Source: Massariosphaeria phaeospora (lineage: Eukaryota; Ascomycota; Dothideomycetes; Pleosporales). From it: DNA of 64,000 nt. The stretch is taken from contig JAADJZ010000012.1 in NCBI GenBank assembly GCA_011032825.1, positions 124,001 through 188,000 on the forward strand, written 5' to 3'. The notes under the pieces were generated by a model. The model was not told the origin of the DNA, made no database searches, and was given only the letters and a program-made list of their open reading frames with translations. The position numbers and the translations under genes were made by a program. Positions 10,441-21,018 of this stretch are shown piece after piece. The first letter of the stretch is position 1, and every line of letters begins with the position of its first letter.

Positions 10441-11127
10441 GAGCTGGCTTTCCTCTTTCCGCGCTCTTCGCTTGCTTGCTTTGTTGCATACATAGATGGG
10501 CGTTTGCATATCCGCAATCCGCCTTTCCTGTCACCTCTACATTGTCTGCAGTTTGAAAACCCCACACTGTTGCCATCTAATCCTATTACCATTATCATAG
10601 CATAGCAAGCATAGCATAGCGATACAAACATTTGCATGGAAAATACATTACATACTGTTATTGTTTGTGTTTATTCTCTCCCTCTACCATGATGGATGTT
10701 AGAAAATCTCACATCGTTTACTGATATCTCACACTGGTAGTACTGTATTCGTACGAGGTATAAAGAAGGTAGGTAGGTATAGGGTCTCGTTTGGTGAAAA
10801 GTTGTAATTGAATTGTATGCGGCCAGTGATAAAATCAGTAAAATTATAGATGAAAAGACGAAAAGATATGAGAGTATCCTTCACCCTTCTCGTACCAGAC
10901 TCACAGACTAATTGCTGGGAATGTCCAGCCCCCAGTCCAGCCCAGCTCAGGGCACGAGAAAGATGCAAAAACAGAATGAAAAAAAAATCCGCCCAATTCC
11001 TCCCGACTCCATTTCAACACCTTGCCCCCGCGCTAGATAACAATCAAGGTACGCCCTTTTGTGTTGGGTACATGACCTTAGGTCTTTCCCCTCCTGAGCC
11101 AAATCAAGCATATCCTTTTTGTGTTGG
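10441..11127. other. Intergenic, GH16 to unrecognised gene
   Basis: The 3' flank of the glucanase. Contains an imperfect direct duplication of about 61 bp (near 11041-11101 and 11102-11160) in which a CCTTTTTGTGTTGG-like core occurs twice. A plus-strand open frame starting at 10850 runs through it but looks like chance coding opposite the minus-strand gene. Confidence 0.5.
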
Positions 11128-11432
11128 TCACATAGACTTTAGCCTTTTCGCCGTAGGTCCCACGTCCTCCATGCCCCTTTTCACGCCCGTCTCACCGCCA
11201 CTGCCTTCTCTCTTGACGGGACCGCTTTCCAGAGGCCCGGCGACCAGCGGGGATGCAAGACCATCAGCCTCTGCAGCCGTATCCAGCTCTTCCGCTTCCA
11301 TTCCCACTTCCGCCTCCGCCTCCACCTCCGCCTCCGCCTCCACCTCCGCCTCCGCCTCCACCACCTTCCCCTTCTCCTTCGCATTCACCCCCTGCTCCAC
11401 CCCCAACCCCTCCCTCCCCATCAAAATGCCAA
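11128..11432 (-). other. Out-of-frame downstream coding-like segment (Glu/Ala repeat, basic C-terminus)
   Basis: An open frame that overlaps the stop of the upstream minus-strand gene and continues for about 100 codons: EWLIGILMGREGLGVEQ, then KEKGKVVEAEAEVEAEAEVE repeats, ending GPTAKRLKSM. Its codon pattern and the nuclear-localisation-like end suggest it was, or is, the C-terminus of the neighbouring gene. The two frames meet at a G7 run (C7 at 11455-11461 on the plus strand). One more G there, or a short spliced-out intron (a donor-like GTGTTG lies just upstream), would join them. Confidence 0.4.
11308..11366 (-). repeat. 18-bp minisatellite encoding (EAEAEV)n
   Basis: About three copies of an 18-bp unit (TCCGCCTCCGCCTCCACC on the plus strand), read on the minus strand as alternating Glu-Ala/Val. 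Confidence 0.8.
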
Positions 11433-12149
11433 TCAACCACTCCCTCTCCTCCCTCCCCCCCTCTCCCTATCCAACACCCTCCTCCTCAGCTCATCCGCGC
11501 CCAACCCCCCCAACGCAAACCTAGTCCTCACCTCCGGCAGCGGCGACCTCGCCTTATCGACCGCCGGCCTCGCCTCCTCGATCCTGCGCACCACCGTCGA
11601 CGGCGCCAACACCGTATAATTATGCGCCAAGTTCAGCACCAGCATAGCCAGCCCGCGGACGCGCGTCTGCGCCTTCGCGCGCCCAGCTTCGTTTTTCAGA
11701 GTCGGGCGCGCAAAGCTCCCGGCGAAGGCGTGGGATGGGCGCGCCAGGTTGCGCGATGCTTGGTACAGCAGGCATTCGAAGTGCTGGTGCGCAGTCCAGG
11801 CGTGGGCGGTGCGGTCGGCGGCCGTGGGCCGGTCGTAGGGGCTCGTGGCCATGCTGTCCATGCGGTTGTAGGTTTCTTGCACGAGCTCGGTTAGGGCGTC
11901 TTTGTCTTTCGGGGCGATGGTTAGGGGCGTGTTGGGCGTTAGGGGGAGGAGGTCGCGGAACGAGGTCCATGGGTCGAGGAAGGAGGGGGAGAGGATGAGT
12001 TTGGGGAGTTCAGTAGAGGACGTGAGGCAGAGTTTTGCGGTGATGTCGTCCCATTTGTAGGGGAATGTGGTGGTTGATTGGTTTTGGGATGGAGATCGGG
12101 TCTGGGATTGGGGGTTGGGTCTGGGTGTTGTTATCATATTGTTTGCCAT
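11433..12149 (-). CDS. Hypothetical protein, no recognised family; possible frameshift at 3' end
   Basis: A 238-residue open frame from a good ATG (MANNMITTPRPNPQ). The first 30 residues are Ser/Thr/Pro/Gln-rich. A folded-looking region follows: FPYKWDDITAKLCLTSSTEL, LILSPSFLDPWTSFRDLLPL, ALTELVQETYNRMDSMATSP, AHQHFECLLYQASRNLARPS and VRGLAMLVLNLAHNYTVLAP, all helical and Leu/Ala-rich. I do not recognise a family. The frame ends in low-complexity RERGGGRRGSG immediately after a G7 homopolymer, while the next frame continues coding-like for another 100 codons, so the true C-terminus is probably different. It lies on the same strand as the ELYS-domain gene about 600 bp upstream. Confidence 0.55.
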   Translation of the reverse strand: MANNMITTPRPNPQSQTRSPSQNQSTTTFPYKWDDITAKLCLTSSTELPKLILSPSFLDPWTSFRDLLPLTPNTPLTIAPKDKDALTELVQETYNRMDSMATSPYDRPTAADRTAHAWTAHQHFECLLYQASRNLARPSHAFAGSFARPTLKNEAGRAKAQTRVRGLAMLVLNLAHNYTVLAPSTVVRRIEEARPAVDKARSPLPEVRTRFALGGLGADELRRRVLDRERGGGRRGSG

Positions 12150-12757
12150 GGGCGGGATGAGGTAGAGTATAGTCGGCGGCCTTGAGGCAAGAACTGAGCC
12201 AGAGTGAAGAGCAGAGGGTAGAGGTGGAGCTCAAGTTATTGGTAAGATGTGAGACTGTAACGGCCCAAACTAACAGACAAGCTAGAAGGGAGCCAGCGGA
12301 TGATGTGAAGTCGAGATGATAAGATGGTTCCGTCTCGAAAGAGTCTATCCGATAAAGAGAAGTCGGATGGTCGAGAGAGCGAAAGAGAGAGAGATACAGT
12401 ATACAGAATGATGTCGAGTGATATCAGCATGAAACTTCTCTAGGTACGTTCATTAAAGCGGCCGCATGACGCTCTTGAAATTCGGATGAACTTTCCGCGC
12501 ATCTTCGACACAAGCCGCAGCTATACATGCTGCTCCCTTTATAACGAGGATGAAGTCCTACCAGTGCTATAGCACACGGCCTGACAAAAGTTAAACCTAA
12601 ACCTTGGGTAGAGATTCCACTCTAGCTGTTACGCTAGGTGACGACTTCCTAGTGTTGCGCTTCCACCTAACTCCATTGTGGATGCTGGAAATTTCCCCGA
12701 GAAACTCCAATACTCCACTCGCTATGCCAGAAACCAGAACTCCACACTACACCATCC
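12150..12757. other. Intergenic, between two minus-strand genes
   Basis: The 3' flank of the ELYS-domain gene and promoter of the hypothetical gene. A CT/GA-rich stretch near 12370-12400 (GAGAGAGCGAAAGAGAGAGA) is promoter-like on the minus strand. No gene seen. Confidence 0.55.
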
Positions 12758-13821
12758 TCAAACCACCAGCCGGGAATCCTCCTCCTTCCTTGGCCCCAGT
12801 CCTCTTTTCACTCCAGCCTTGAGCGACTCCCAATTGATGCCGTCATGCCTCTCGCCCTTGGTCTTGACATCGCGCGCTACATCCTGCAAGCGCCCTGTTG
12901 CAATGCGCCTCATGAGCACCGTATCCGCCGCGCGCTTGAGATGGCGCCCTGCTCCGCCGACCAGGAAAGCCTCGATCCACTCCTCTTCCTGCTCATCGAA
13001 CGGCAAGCTCACCAGCTCCGTCGCCTTGTCCTCGCGCGTATACTTGCTCTTGTCCTTGTCGAAGCTCAACGTATCGCCGCCCAGTGTTTCCTTGACGAGA
13101 AGTTCGAGGAGCTCCTTGCGTTCAAACTCCGGCCGTTCGCGGATCCAGTAGAATGTCTCCGTGACGTTGCGCCGAGCCATGTAGAGCACAAATTTGTGTT
13201 TGACGTTGTTTTCGTGCTCGAGCGGGGGCTTTGTGCAGTTGTAGTATGCCAACGGCAAGATATCGTCCGAGCTGGTATCCTCGCCGGGAGCTTCGTCGTG
13301 CTTGCGGCTAAGGAGGGCGTCCATAATCTCGTCGGAGAAAGTGGGTATGATGGATGGGTGCGTCAGAGAGCCGACGGCGGTCTCGAAATCTAAATGGTCC
13401 ATTGACCATAGTCCTTCGATGAATGTCCAATAGCGGTTCTCGAGGTGCACTTTGCCCGCGAATGCAGCGGCGAGCTCTGATTCGTTGTGATGTGAGGGAG
13501 AGAGATCCTTGAGGAGGTAGAAGAGGAGGCTGTGTTTGGAGTGGAGAGAGATTTCCGCATCGACAATCTGTTGGTGGAGCTCACGAAGCTGGTTACCCGA
13601 TTTGGGAGGGTACAAGCCCCAGAATTCTAGAGATGATCTCAGTAACACTTCACGGGCGAAGTGGCAGCACACGTACCCTTCAATTTTAGGACCTCTAGTA
13701 ATCGCATGAAGAAGAGTGTGCCCCCAAGCTCATTCTTACTCCACTCGATGGATTCAATCAAACCGCTTGTATACCCCACCCCGGCGGGGAAAACTGCCTT
13801 GTACTCTTCAATATCGAGCAT
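12758..13821 (-). CDS. ELYS-domain nuclear pore complex assembly protein
   Basis: Member of the fungal ELYS-like family (S. pombe Ely5 type), which links to the Nup107/Nup84 outer-ring complex of the nuclear pore. Exons in transcription order are 13821-13677 and 13626-12758, with a 50-nt intron, giving 337 residues. The N-terminus reads MLDIEEYKAVFPAGVGYTSG. Across the junction comes the family hallmark EFWGLYPPKSGNQLRELHQQ, then LLFYLLKDLSP and ENRYWTFIEGLWSMDHLDFE, a helical repeat typical of the family. I preferred the ATG at 13821 over an in-frame GTG at 13947. Function beyond family membership is inferred. Confidence 0.85.
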
Positions 13822-14300
13822 GATTGTAGCGGAGAGTGTCAGAGCAGAGTTCCGGCAAGATGGCGTACCCGTGGACGCGTGTAAAATGGAGTGTATTGGT
13901 GTTTGCAGCGTTGTCGGAGCGAGATTCTTCCAGCTCCGCGCGATCACGTGCCAGAAACTATCCCGAGGTCAACTTAGATTGGCTCACAACTCAACTTCAC
14001 TTCGCAGAGGTATAAATTGAATTTAATCTTTGCTAGACTATTGTTTGCGCTGCATTACAGGCGCCGATCCAGCTTAATAAACTAAGCGCTGGTATCATGG
14101 AAATTTGACCATCAATCGCCAATAATAACCAACTTTTCTGACGCCGTCCGATGCGAGACATGAGTCGGATATCCTCTAAACTCCAAGATAATGAGGTAAG
14201 CAAAATTTGAAATCAAGAGCCGTAACGCTCAATGACGGTATTTGCCGTTTGGCGCAACATACGCATCCGATATCGTCTTTACCGTTAGGCAAATGAGCAG
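13822..14300. other. Intergenic between MTM1 and the ELYS-domain gene
   Basis: AT-rich promoter/terminator DNA. A TCACGTG E-box-like site lies at 13944-13950, upstream of the ELYS-domain gene. No gene seen. Confidence 0.55.
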
Positions 14301-15725
14301 CTAGGCTTCTTTAAGCCGTTGTCTTCGTTCAGCGTTCATATCGTTTGCCATCTTCTTTCCGATTTCGTAGCTACTAATCATGATAGCACAAGCGGGGGCT
14401 ACTTTGAGACATCTTGCTCCCCATCCCTTGAACAGGCCGGACAAACCTTGCTCTTTAAAGATGTGCCAGAGGAAGCGGGGCATTGCTCGGTTCTCCGGTC
14501 GGACGAACTTGGTCGCGGAGTCGGCTTGTGATTTTGCCATGTCTCCAGTATGCCGTGAGACCTGTTGCCTCGTCTTTCCTACGTCGAAAGGAGTCGTTAC
14601 TAGTGCAGCAACAGCTCCTGATGCAGCACCGGCGACAAAACTGTCGATGAGAGTGGCAGTACGATCTTCACGGCTCCGGGAACGACTTCTTCTTCGAATC
14701 TTGTCTTCTCCGCGGCCCACTCGGAAATCAACTCCATCACTTCTTGCTTCTGCTCTTCCACGCATGTCGGTCAAAGTATTGCGTCCAGTCTCGTAACCCC
14801 ACCAGTAGATGGCGGAAAAGGGAACATCCCTCCAAAGAGTCAACGTTAAGCCTCTCCATAAGCTACGCACGCCTTTTGCAGCGACCATCTCCCGAACACC
14901 GTCCATCGTTTCTCTGAAGTGTCCAGCAGCTGAATTAGTGTGGTGGGCAGCCTGCATTCTGGTCCTAAACATCTCGATGGGGCTTACGGCCACTGCAGCA
15001 AGAACTCGAGCAGCCGCACCTGCAGCCAATGGTGTATACACGTCTGGTATCGTCATGCGAAACGGAGATTGTTGTGCGGTTCGTAACCAGTCGTATCCAG
15101 CGAAATATATGACATTGGCTGGGACTGCCATGGCCAAAGTTGGCGACAGTCCCCTCCACAACGTCCTTGGCCCTTCATTTTGAGCGATCTTGCGCAACCC
15201 ATCCCAGGTGCTGTTTATTGTTCGCCGTTCCACCTCTTCTACCGCACATGCTGCAGCTGTAGGATTGACCGGAGAAACGGCGGGACCAGCAACACAGAAA
15301 GGGGTGTTGTTGGTAACCCAGAACACCTCCCTACAGCACGCCGATATCCCGAGGTTGGGTGGCATATCGCGGAAATGTGTAAGGGATCCCGCACTATACG
15401 CTCGAGGTTTGGATGAGGAATTGCTCGGGGTATGCGCTTGTGATTGTAGACGTACTCGGACCACGTCGAGGGGGGTGACTGTGTCTTTTAGCGTATGGTT
15501 CTCCCATATGGATCATTATGCAGGCACGCCCTGCTTGCTACTTCACGAAGCTAGTGGTGGGAAGGCGAGCCGCAATCAAGCAATCGCAGTGCTTGAACAT
15601 GTAGATAGCCCAGGAATAGACTCACCTAGAAGCGACGTAAGAACACTCCCTGTAACGGCCGACCCCATCTTCTGGAGCAAAGAAGTGCTCAAGTCCCCAT
15701 TATCCTCGGCTTTGTCGGACACCAT
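14301..15725 (-). CDS. MTM1: Mitochondrial carrier, Mtm1/SLC25A39-40 type
   Basis: Inner-membrane carrier of the Mtm1/SLC25A39/SLC25A40 group, linked to manganese/iron handling in yeast and glutathione import in animals. Exons in transcription order are 15725-15626 and 15478-14301, with a 147-nt intron, giving 425 residues. The three carrier repeats are recognisable by VTPLDVVRVRLQSQ (split by the intron), VSPIEMFRTRMQAA and TTPFDVGKTRQQVS, each followed by WRGLSPTL-, WRGLTLTL- and KGWGARCLK-type loops. The first matrix loop is long and carries NLGISACCREVFW, the cysteine motif characteristic of this subfamily. An RS-rich insert (RRRSRSRSRED) separates repeats 2 and 3. The start MVSDKAEDNGD was recovered by extending across the intron. 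Confidence 0.92.
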
Positions 15726-16209
15726 TGCGTCCCCCGTGCGCCTACCACTGGCCAGCGTAATTCACCTCGAGTCGATGCGAGGAGTATCAAAGAAGTCCCA
15801 GAGGCGCGAAAAGGAAGGCGTGCGCATATTCCGTGGTGGGTGACGGATGACGAAGGGGCGACGGAAATGGTGATGCAACGCAAAGCATATTTTGGGCCGA
15901 GCTCCCGACTATTTTTTAGCGCGCGTCGGTGCTTCGGCAAGACGCGGGACGGCGGGATTTGGCGCCTCTGGCCTTATCAGATGCGGCTGCAGCTGTGGCG
16001 CAGTCGATGACTCTTGCCTTCCACTGCACCACTGCACGAGTGAGTAAGTCACCGCCAGACCCTCAATTTTGAAGGAGTCACACTCTCCTGCACATATTTA
16101 TTCTCGCTAGACCCCAAAAGCTGCTGTTCCCCTTGTGTTCTCTTTGACCGCCGATATCGGACTTAGTATTATATCCGCCACTCAACCTATTCCGCGCCCG
16201 TAGTACGTC
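15726..16209. promoter_or_regulatory. Divergent promoter region, MTM1 / FBXO9-like gene
   Basis: 484 bp between two outward-facing start codons; no coding sequence seen. Contains GC-rich patches and TATA-less leader sequence, with no motif I would assign. Confidence 0.5.
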
Positions 16210-17788
16210 ATGAACTCTACCGAAGCCGAACTCGAGAACTTCCGCCAGAAATGGAGGGAGGAGGTTTCCAAAAAGTCGCGGGGGCAAGCGTCGAACACTC
16301 CGCAAGCATCGCCATCCAGTAAACCTCACGCCTCCAAGAGCATTGCCGCGGAGCAAGGGCCGGAGGTATCCCATCCACGCTATCCAAGCAAACTGGGCAT
16401 AGAAGATGCAGACGAGGTACAACCTCATGCGTACCACGATCTCGGGGAGAAGCAGCATGGCCGGCGCCTGGATGAAACTGGGGCCCCGTCAACTTCCTCC
16501 AGCAAAGAGCCCCGATCGGCTCTAGAGCATTACGAAATAGCTGTAGAGAAAGAAAACCAGGGGAGTCTGGGAGACAGTGTGAATCTATATCGAAAAGCGT
16601 TCAGGGTAAGTAGCTAATCGTACTATACATCTTTCGAAAGTATAGTTTATTAACGGGCTATAGCTTGACTCCAAGGTCCACGAAACCTACAAGAACAAAC
16701 ACTTTCCGGCTTCTTCTTTCAAGCCGAAACCTCAAGACCCCAACCCGTCAAATGCATCGCCCACAGTACCCAACACCGCCCACCACTCCCTACATGGCCT
16801 GCCGCAAACCCTCCAGTCCATGCTCGAAGAGTTTTCCACCCTGTCTATCCAAGGAGAGGCCCCTCCCACAGACCTATCGCCTCCACCACCATGCCCAATT
16901 GCATCCATCCCCGAGGAACTGCTCGCCGAGATTCTCGTCCACCTCGCCATCAAAGACATAGCATCTTTCGTGCGGCTAGCACAAGTCTGCAAGCGGCTAG
17001 CCTACCTCGTGGCTACCGAGGAATGCGTCTGGAAGCGCATTGCTCTCGGCTCAGAGGTTGGATTCGAAGCCATGCACTATTTGTTCGCGTGCCAGATCGA
17101 CGGGAAGCCACTCGGGGATGACGGCGAAGGTGGCTACATCTTAGGCTCTGACTCCGATATCGAAGACGAAGATCCAATACCATCACCCGCCGTCCTTACA
17201 AGCCGTCTGGTTCCCTCTGCGTATCCTACCTATTGTAGTCTCTTCCGCCGACGCCCTAGAATCCGCTTCAACGGCTGCTACATCTCCACCGTCAACTACA
17301 CCCGTCCCGGTGCCGTCACAAGCATGACGTGGAATACACCCATCCACATCGTGACTTACTTCCGCTACCTGCGCTTCCTACGCGACGGCACCTGTATCTC
17401 ACTACTCACGACCTCTGAGCCTGCCGACGTAGTCCCCTATCTCTACAGGGAGCACATGCACAAGAGCCATGGCAATCTCCCCTCGGCGCCGATGAAAGAC
17501 GCGCTCTTGGGACGCTGGAGGTTGAGTGGGCCTGAAATGCCCGATACGGCAGATGGGGAGAAAGAGGGGACTTTGGTTGTGGAGACCGCCGGCGCGACGC
17601 CAAAGTACCTGTACAAGCTGGTCCTGGGACTGGGCAGTGCGGGACGCGGTGCGAGGAACAACAAACTGAGTTGGCAGGGGTTTAGGAGCTATAACAGGTT
17701 GACGGATGATTGGGGGGAGTTCGGCCTGAGGAATTACAAACCATTCTACTGGAGCCGGGTGAAGAGTTATGGCATGGGCTTGGATTAG
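16210..17788 (+). CDS. F-box protein, FBXO9/Hrt3/Pof7 family
   Basis: Substrate receptor of an SCF ubiquitin ligase. Exons 16210-16605 and 16664-17788 give 506 residues. A TPR-like N-terminal module (ALEHYEIAVEKENQGSLGDS, VNLYRKAFRLDSKVHETYKN) spans the intron. The F-box (ASIPEELLAEILVHLAIKDI, then VCKRLAYLVATEECVW) follows at about residues 235-285. The C-terminal Hrt3/FBXO9 domain has YCSLFRRRPRIRFNGCYIST and TYFRYLRFLRDGTCISLL. This order (TPR-like, F-box, conserved C-terminal domain) is specific to this family. Human FBXO9 acts on Tel2/Tti1; yeast Hrt3 substrates are poorly defined, so the target here is unknown. Confidence 0.9.
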
Positions 17789-18141
17789 ATCGGCGGGGGC
17801 TCATAATCACGACGTACATTTTTGGTGTTAGAGCAATCACCAGCAACACCCTCAGTAGTTACGCTTAGACCCAATATTGACTGCTCGTTGTCATGATCTG
17901 TGCTTTAATATTGAATTATCGTAGATATTCAAAGGCTGGCGCACCTATAGCATCAGCATATCCACGTATGGTATACACACTTCATCAAGCGTCTAGAGAG
18001 TTTCCACTACCGCCTAGGCATACCCCTGCCACGGCCTCTAAGGGCCCTCTGTGCTGCGCCTGGGGGAAGTTGTTTTCCTGGGCCCTGCGGTTGCGCCGAC
18101 TCTTGGTTCACTAGACTATCGTTAGCATGCATGTTCGTACT
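17789..18141. other. Convergent intergenic region
   Basis: 353 bp between the 3' ends of the F-box gene and CCT7. Only 3' UTR-like sequence is seen. Confidence 0.5.
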
Positions 18142-19858
18142 CTAGGGCGAGCTCGCAGGGTTGGGGGTCATACTTATCGTCTCGTCCACACTCAGGATCA
18201 AGCAGGCAGCTTCAGTCGCGGCTTGGATGGCATTGACCTTGACCAAGCTAGGCTCCCAGACGAATTGCTCCATGTTGTTCGCGATGCCCTCGTTGACGAA
18301 ATCTACGCCAGCCCAGGTATTTCCCTTCATGTGCTCCACTCGCAGGCGGGTCAGTATATCCGTTGCATCGAAGCCCGCATTGTCGCAGAGTTGTCTCGGT
18401 ATTACTTCCAGAGCCTTGGCGAATGCCTTGATGATAGCTTGCTGCTTGTGTGGGACATTCTTGTCGGCATAGGCGTGCAGGTAAGAGGAGATTTCCATCT
18501 CACAAGCGCCACCACCGGCCACAATGCTCTTGTTCTTGATGGCACGCTTGACGATCATGATCGCGTCATGTAGACTTCGCTCGACTTCGGCAATGAACTG
18601 TTCAGCGCCTCCGCGGAGCACAAGCGTGCAAGTCTTGGCTGCAGAGCAACCCTCAAAAAAGTTGAAGCGCTCGCCTCCGATCTGGCGCTCGTTGAATGTC
18701 TCGCAGGTTCCGAGGTGCTTGGACTGGATGTCGGAGCAAGTGGATTGAATGCTGGCACCCGTTGCCTGACAGACACGCTCGAGGTCGTCTGATGCTACTC
18801 GTCCAGCACAGAATACGTCCCTATCGGCAAAGTACTGTGTCGCGAGATCGCCGATGGGGAGTTTGCTGAGCACCACCTTGGCTCCTGTCTTGTACAGCGC
18901 CTCCATCTTATTGAAGATGATCTGCCACTCTGCGTCCACGATGGCCTGGTATTCGGAGACCTGCTCCACGCGTACCTCCGCGTTGTCTTTCTCGCTCTTC
19001 AGTTCTAATTCCACGTTCAAGCACACGATCCTGGGGTCTTTGAAGGATTTGGGTTGTTGCTCGAATCCGGCATACGAGAACGTCTTCTTGAAAGCAACAC
19101 CGTTGACGAATAACGAGTCTTGTAGAGCACCACCAGTGATCTTTTTGATACCGATGAGCTTCTCGTTCAGGTCCTCCTGGTCCAAAGATAACACGGCGTC
19201 AACGACCATTTTTGTGAAGAAAGGCGCATTGCGATGGATGAGCTTACTGCTCATAGCGGTCGCGGCAAGTTTCTGCAGGGTTTCCCGCTGGTTTGTCTCG
19301 GCAGTATCCACGGCGATCTCCATAATCTTGTTGACTGCCATGTTTGAAGCCCTCCGCAAGCCCTTGATAATGGTCTGGCTGCTCACGCCCTGTTCCACAT
19401 ATTCTTTGATCTCTTTTAGGACCTCTCCGGCTAGGACCACGACAGAAGTTGTTCCATCTCCTACTTCGGCATCTTGTGAGCGCGCAATGTCGGTGAGGAT
19501 CCGAGCGGCGGGGTGAACGATATCAAGAAGCTAACAAAAGTTAGAATATGGATATCAACCTCAGAGGATGCGATTACCTTCATAACTGTGGCACCATCGT
19601 TCGTAATAGTCTGCCTTCCATTTTCGTCCACCATAAGCAGATCGCCGCCATAAGGACCGAGGGTTCCTTTTATTGTAGACTGCACAGCCAGGCATGCATT
19701 GATGTTCGATATTATCTGGCCTCGACCTTGAGACTGGTCCGTACCTGTTTTTTAGTTAGCGCCCGTACTCGCGCACCAAATTGCAGCTACAGGTGAGCTT
19801 CAAGGTACCTACCTTCCCTCAAGACAACGATAGTGGGTGTTTGGCCGCCAAACGACAT
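18142..19858 (-). CDS. CCT7: Chaperonin TRiC/CCT subunit eta
   Basis: Subunit of the cytosolic ATP-driven chaperonin that folds actin, tubulin and WD-repeat proteins. Exons in transcription order are 19858-19813, 19744-19578 and 19530-18142, giving 533 residues. It starts [20 protein letters not shown]. Group II chaperonin signatures are [40 protein letters not shown], the nucleotide-binding [13 protein letters not shown], and the C-terminal [15 protein letters not shown] and GVDFVNEGI. The eta-specific [20 protein letters not shown] identifies the subunit. The C-terminus is [12 protein letters not shown]. Introns are 68 and 47 nt. Confidence 0.96.
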
Positions 19859-20415
19859 GATGGCGGGGCTGGAACAGCGTAAACTCTCTACTATGTTGAT
19901 TCGGATTCCTAGCAGCAAGAAAGACTCGAGACAAGTATCTAAAGGCGCGGGGTGAGTAGTGCGGGAGCTGTGCTGTCGCCAGGCCACCAGAACCAAACGC
20001 GTAAATTCTCGATGCGGCGGACCGAGAGTTATTCCGGCTTCTGCGGGGGATTAATCCGGCCGGGCTTGGCACGCGAAGCATTCACCTCAGGACTGGGGCT
20101 GCCCTTCCATCGCGTTCCCATGCATCGTACAGCCTCTACACCGCTCTGTCCACAATCTGTAGCTTGTTCTTAGTCCACCCTCCTTTATGTACTTAAACAC
20201 ACGTTCCCCCATTCACTTTGGCCCTCTCCACCTATCAATATCTTACACCCGCTGTTTGCCCTCGTGACCGTCGTCTTGCCCTCATAGTCTCGTCGGCTTT
20301 GAGACCCATTCCCTACCACTATCAGTTCAGCTTCGCTCTTTTTATATGTGAACAGGCTGCTCAACACGAATTTGATCATGCCGTCCAATACTTTCACCAA
20401 AAAGGTGAGCACCAA
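19859..20415. promoter_or_regulatory. Divergent promoter region, CCT7 / DUF7730-like gene
   Basis: 557 bp with no supported gene. An open frame begins upstream at 20218 with a TTG codon, but its first ATG is at 20416. Confidence 0.5.
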
Positions 20416-21018
20416 ATGATTCTCCAGACTTTGAGAAGGCGCTCAATTCTATGCCAGCTCTCTCCGACTCCAAAGAAGCCCGCTTCGGATAATATCTCTC
20501 TCTCACACCGGGGCCGCTCACGCGAGGCCATGAAGCAAATTTCTATTCCTGAAACAATAACCGCACTGGATAATGGACCACCACTACTTCGCATCCCGTC
20601 TGAGATACGGCGAGAAATTCTCCGATATGTACTACCGTCATCTACGAAGCGATTTGTACTCTACAGCGACTGCGACACCACCGTCACCAGCAAGAAATGG
20701 AACCGCAAATGTCGTCCCCATCCAGATAAACTCAGGCTCGACGTTCTCCGGACCAACCGTCTGATCTACCACGAGTGTCTCTCGATTCTGTATTCCGAAA
20801 ACCAGTTCCACTTTCACGCGTTCAACTATCTGCCTGTTTTGGACTTCATTCGACATTTGAGCCCCGAAGCCAAGAGCCTAGTACGGAAGGTCCGGCTTAC
20901 GCCTCTCACGAACAATCAAGACCAACAGCCAGCCAATCACGACGTGTTCTGCACCGTCGTACACGACTCCTTACCGGGTTTGAGTGAACTGCAGGCCGAC
21001 CCTTCGGTGTTTTTCTGA
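20416..21018 (+). CDS. DUF7730/F-box-like protein, probably truncated
   Basis: A 200-residue frame from the first ATG (MILQTLRRRSILCQ). It carries the pattern of a very common Dothideomycete family: PLLRIPSEIRREILRYVLPS, LDVLRTNRLIYHECLSILYS, ENQFHFHAF and LVRKVRLTPL. These are usually annotated as DUF7730 or 2EXR-like domains with an F-box-like start; their function is unknown. The frame stops at TGA (21016-21018) straight after LPGLSELQADPSVFF, yet the same frame stays open for 120 further codons. So it may be a nonsense-truncated copy or may simply end here. It is divergent from CCT7. Confidence 0.6.
   Translation: MILQTLRRRSILCQLSPTPKKPASDNISLSHRGRSREAMKQISIPETITALDNGPPLLRIPSEIRREILRYVLPSSTKRFVLYSDCDTTVTSKKWNRKCRPHPDKLRLDVLRTNRLIYHECLSILYSENQFHFHAFNYLPVLDFIRHLSPEAKSLVRKVRLTPLTNNQDQQPANHDVFCTVVHDSLPGLSELQADPSVFF

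Noticed and set aside
10850..11524. 224-codon plus-strand frame with a Ser/Ala repeat
   Set aside because: Mostly the complement of the minus-strand Glu/Ala minisatellite; no independent support.
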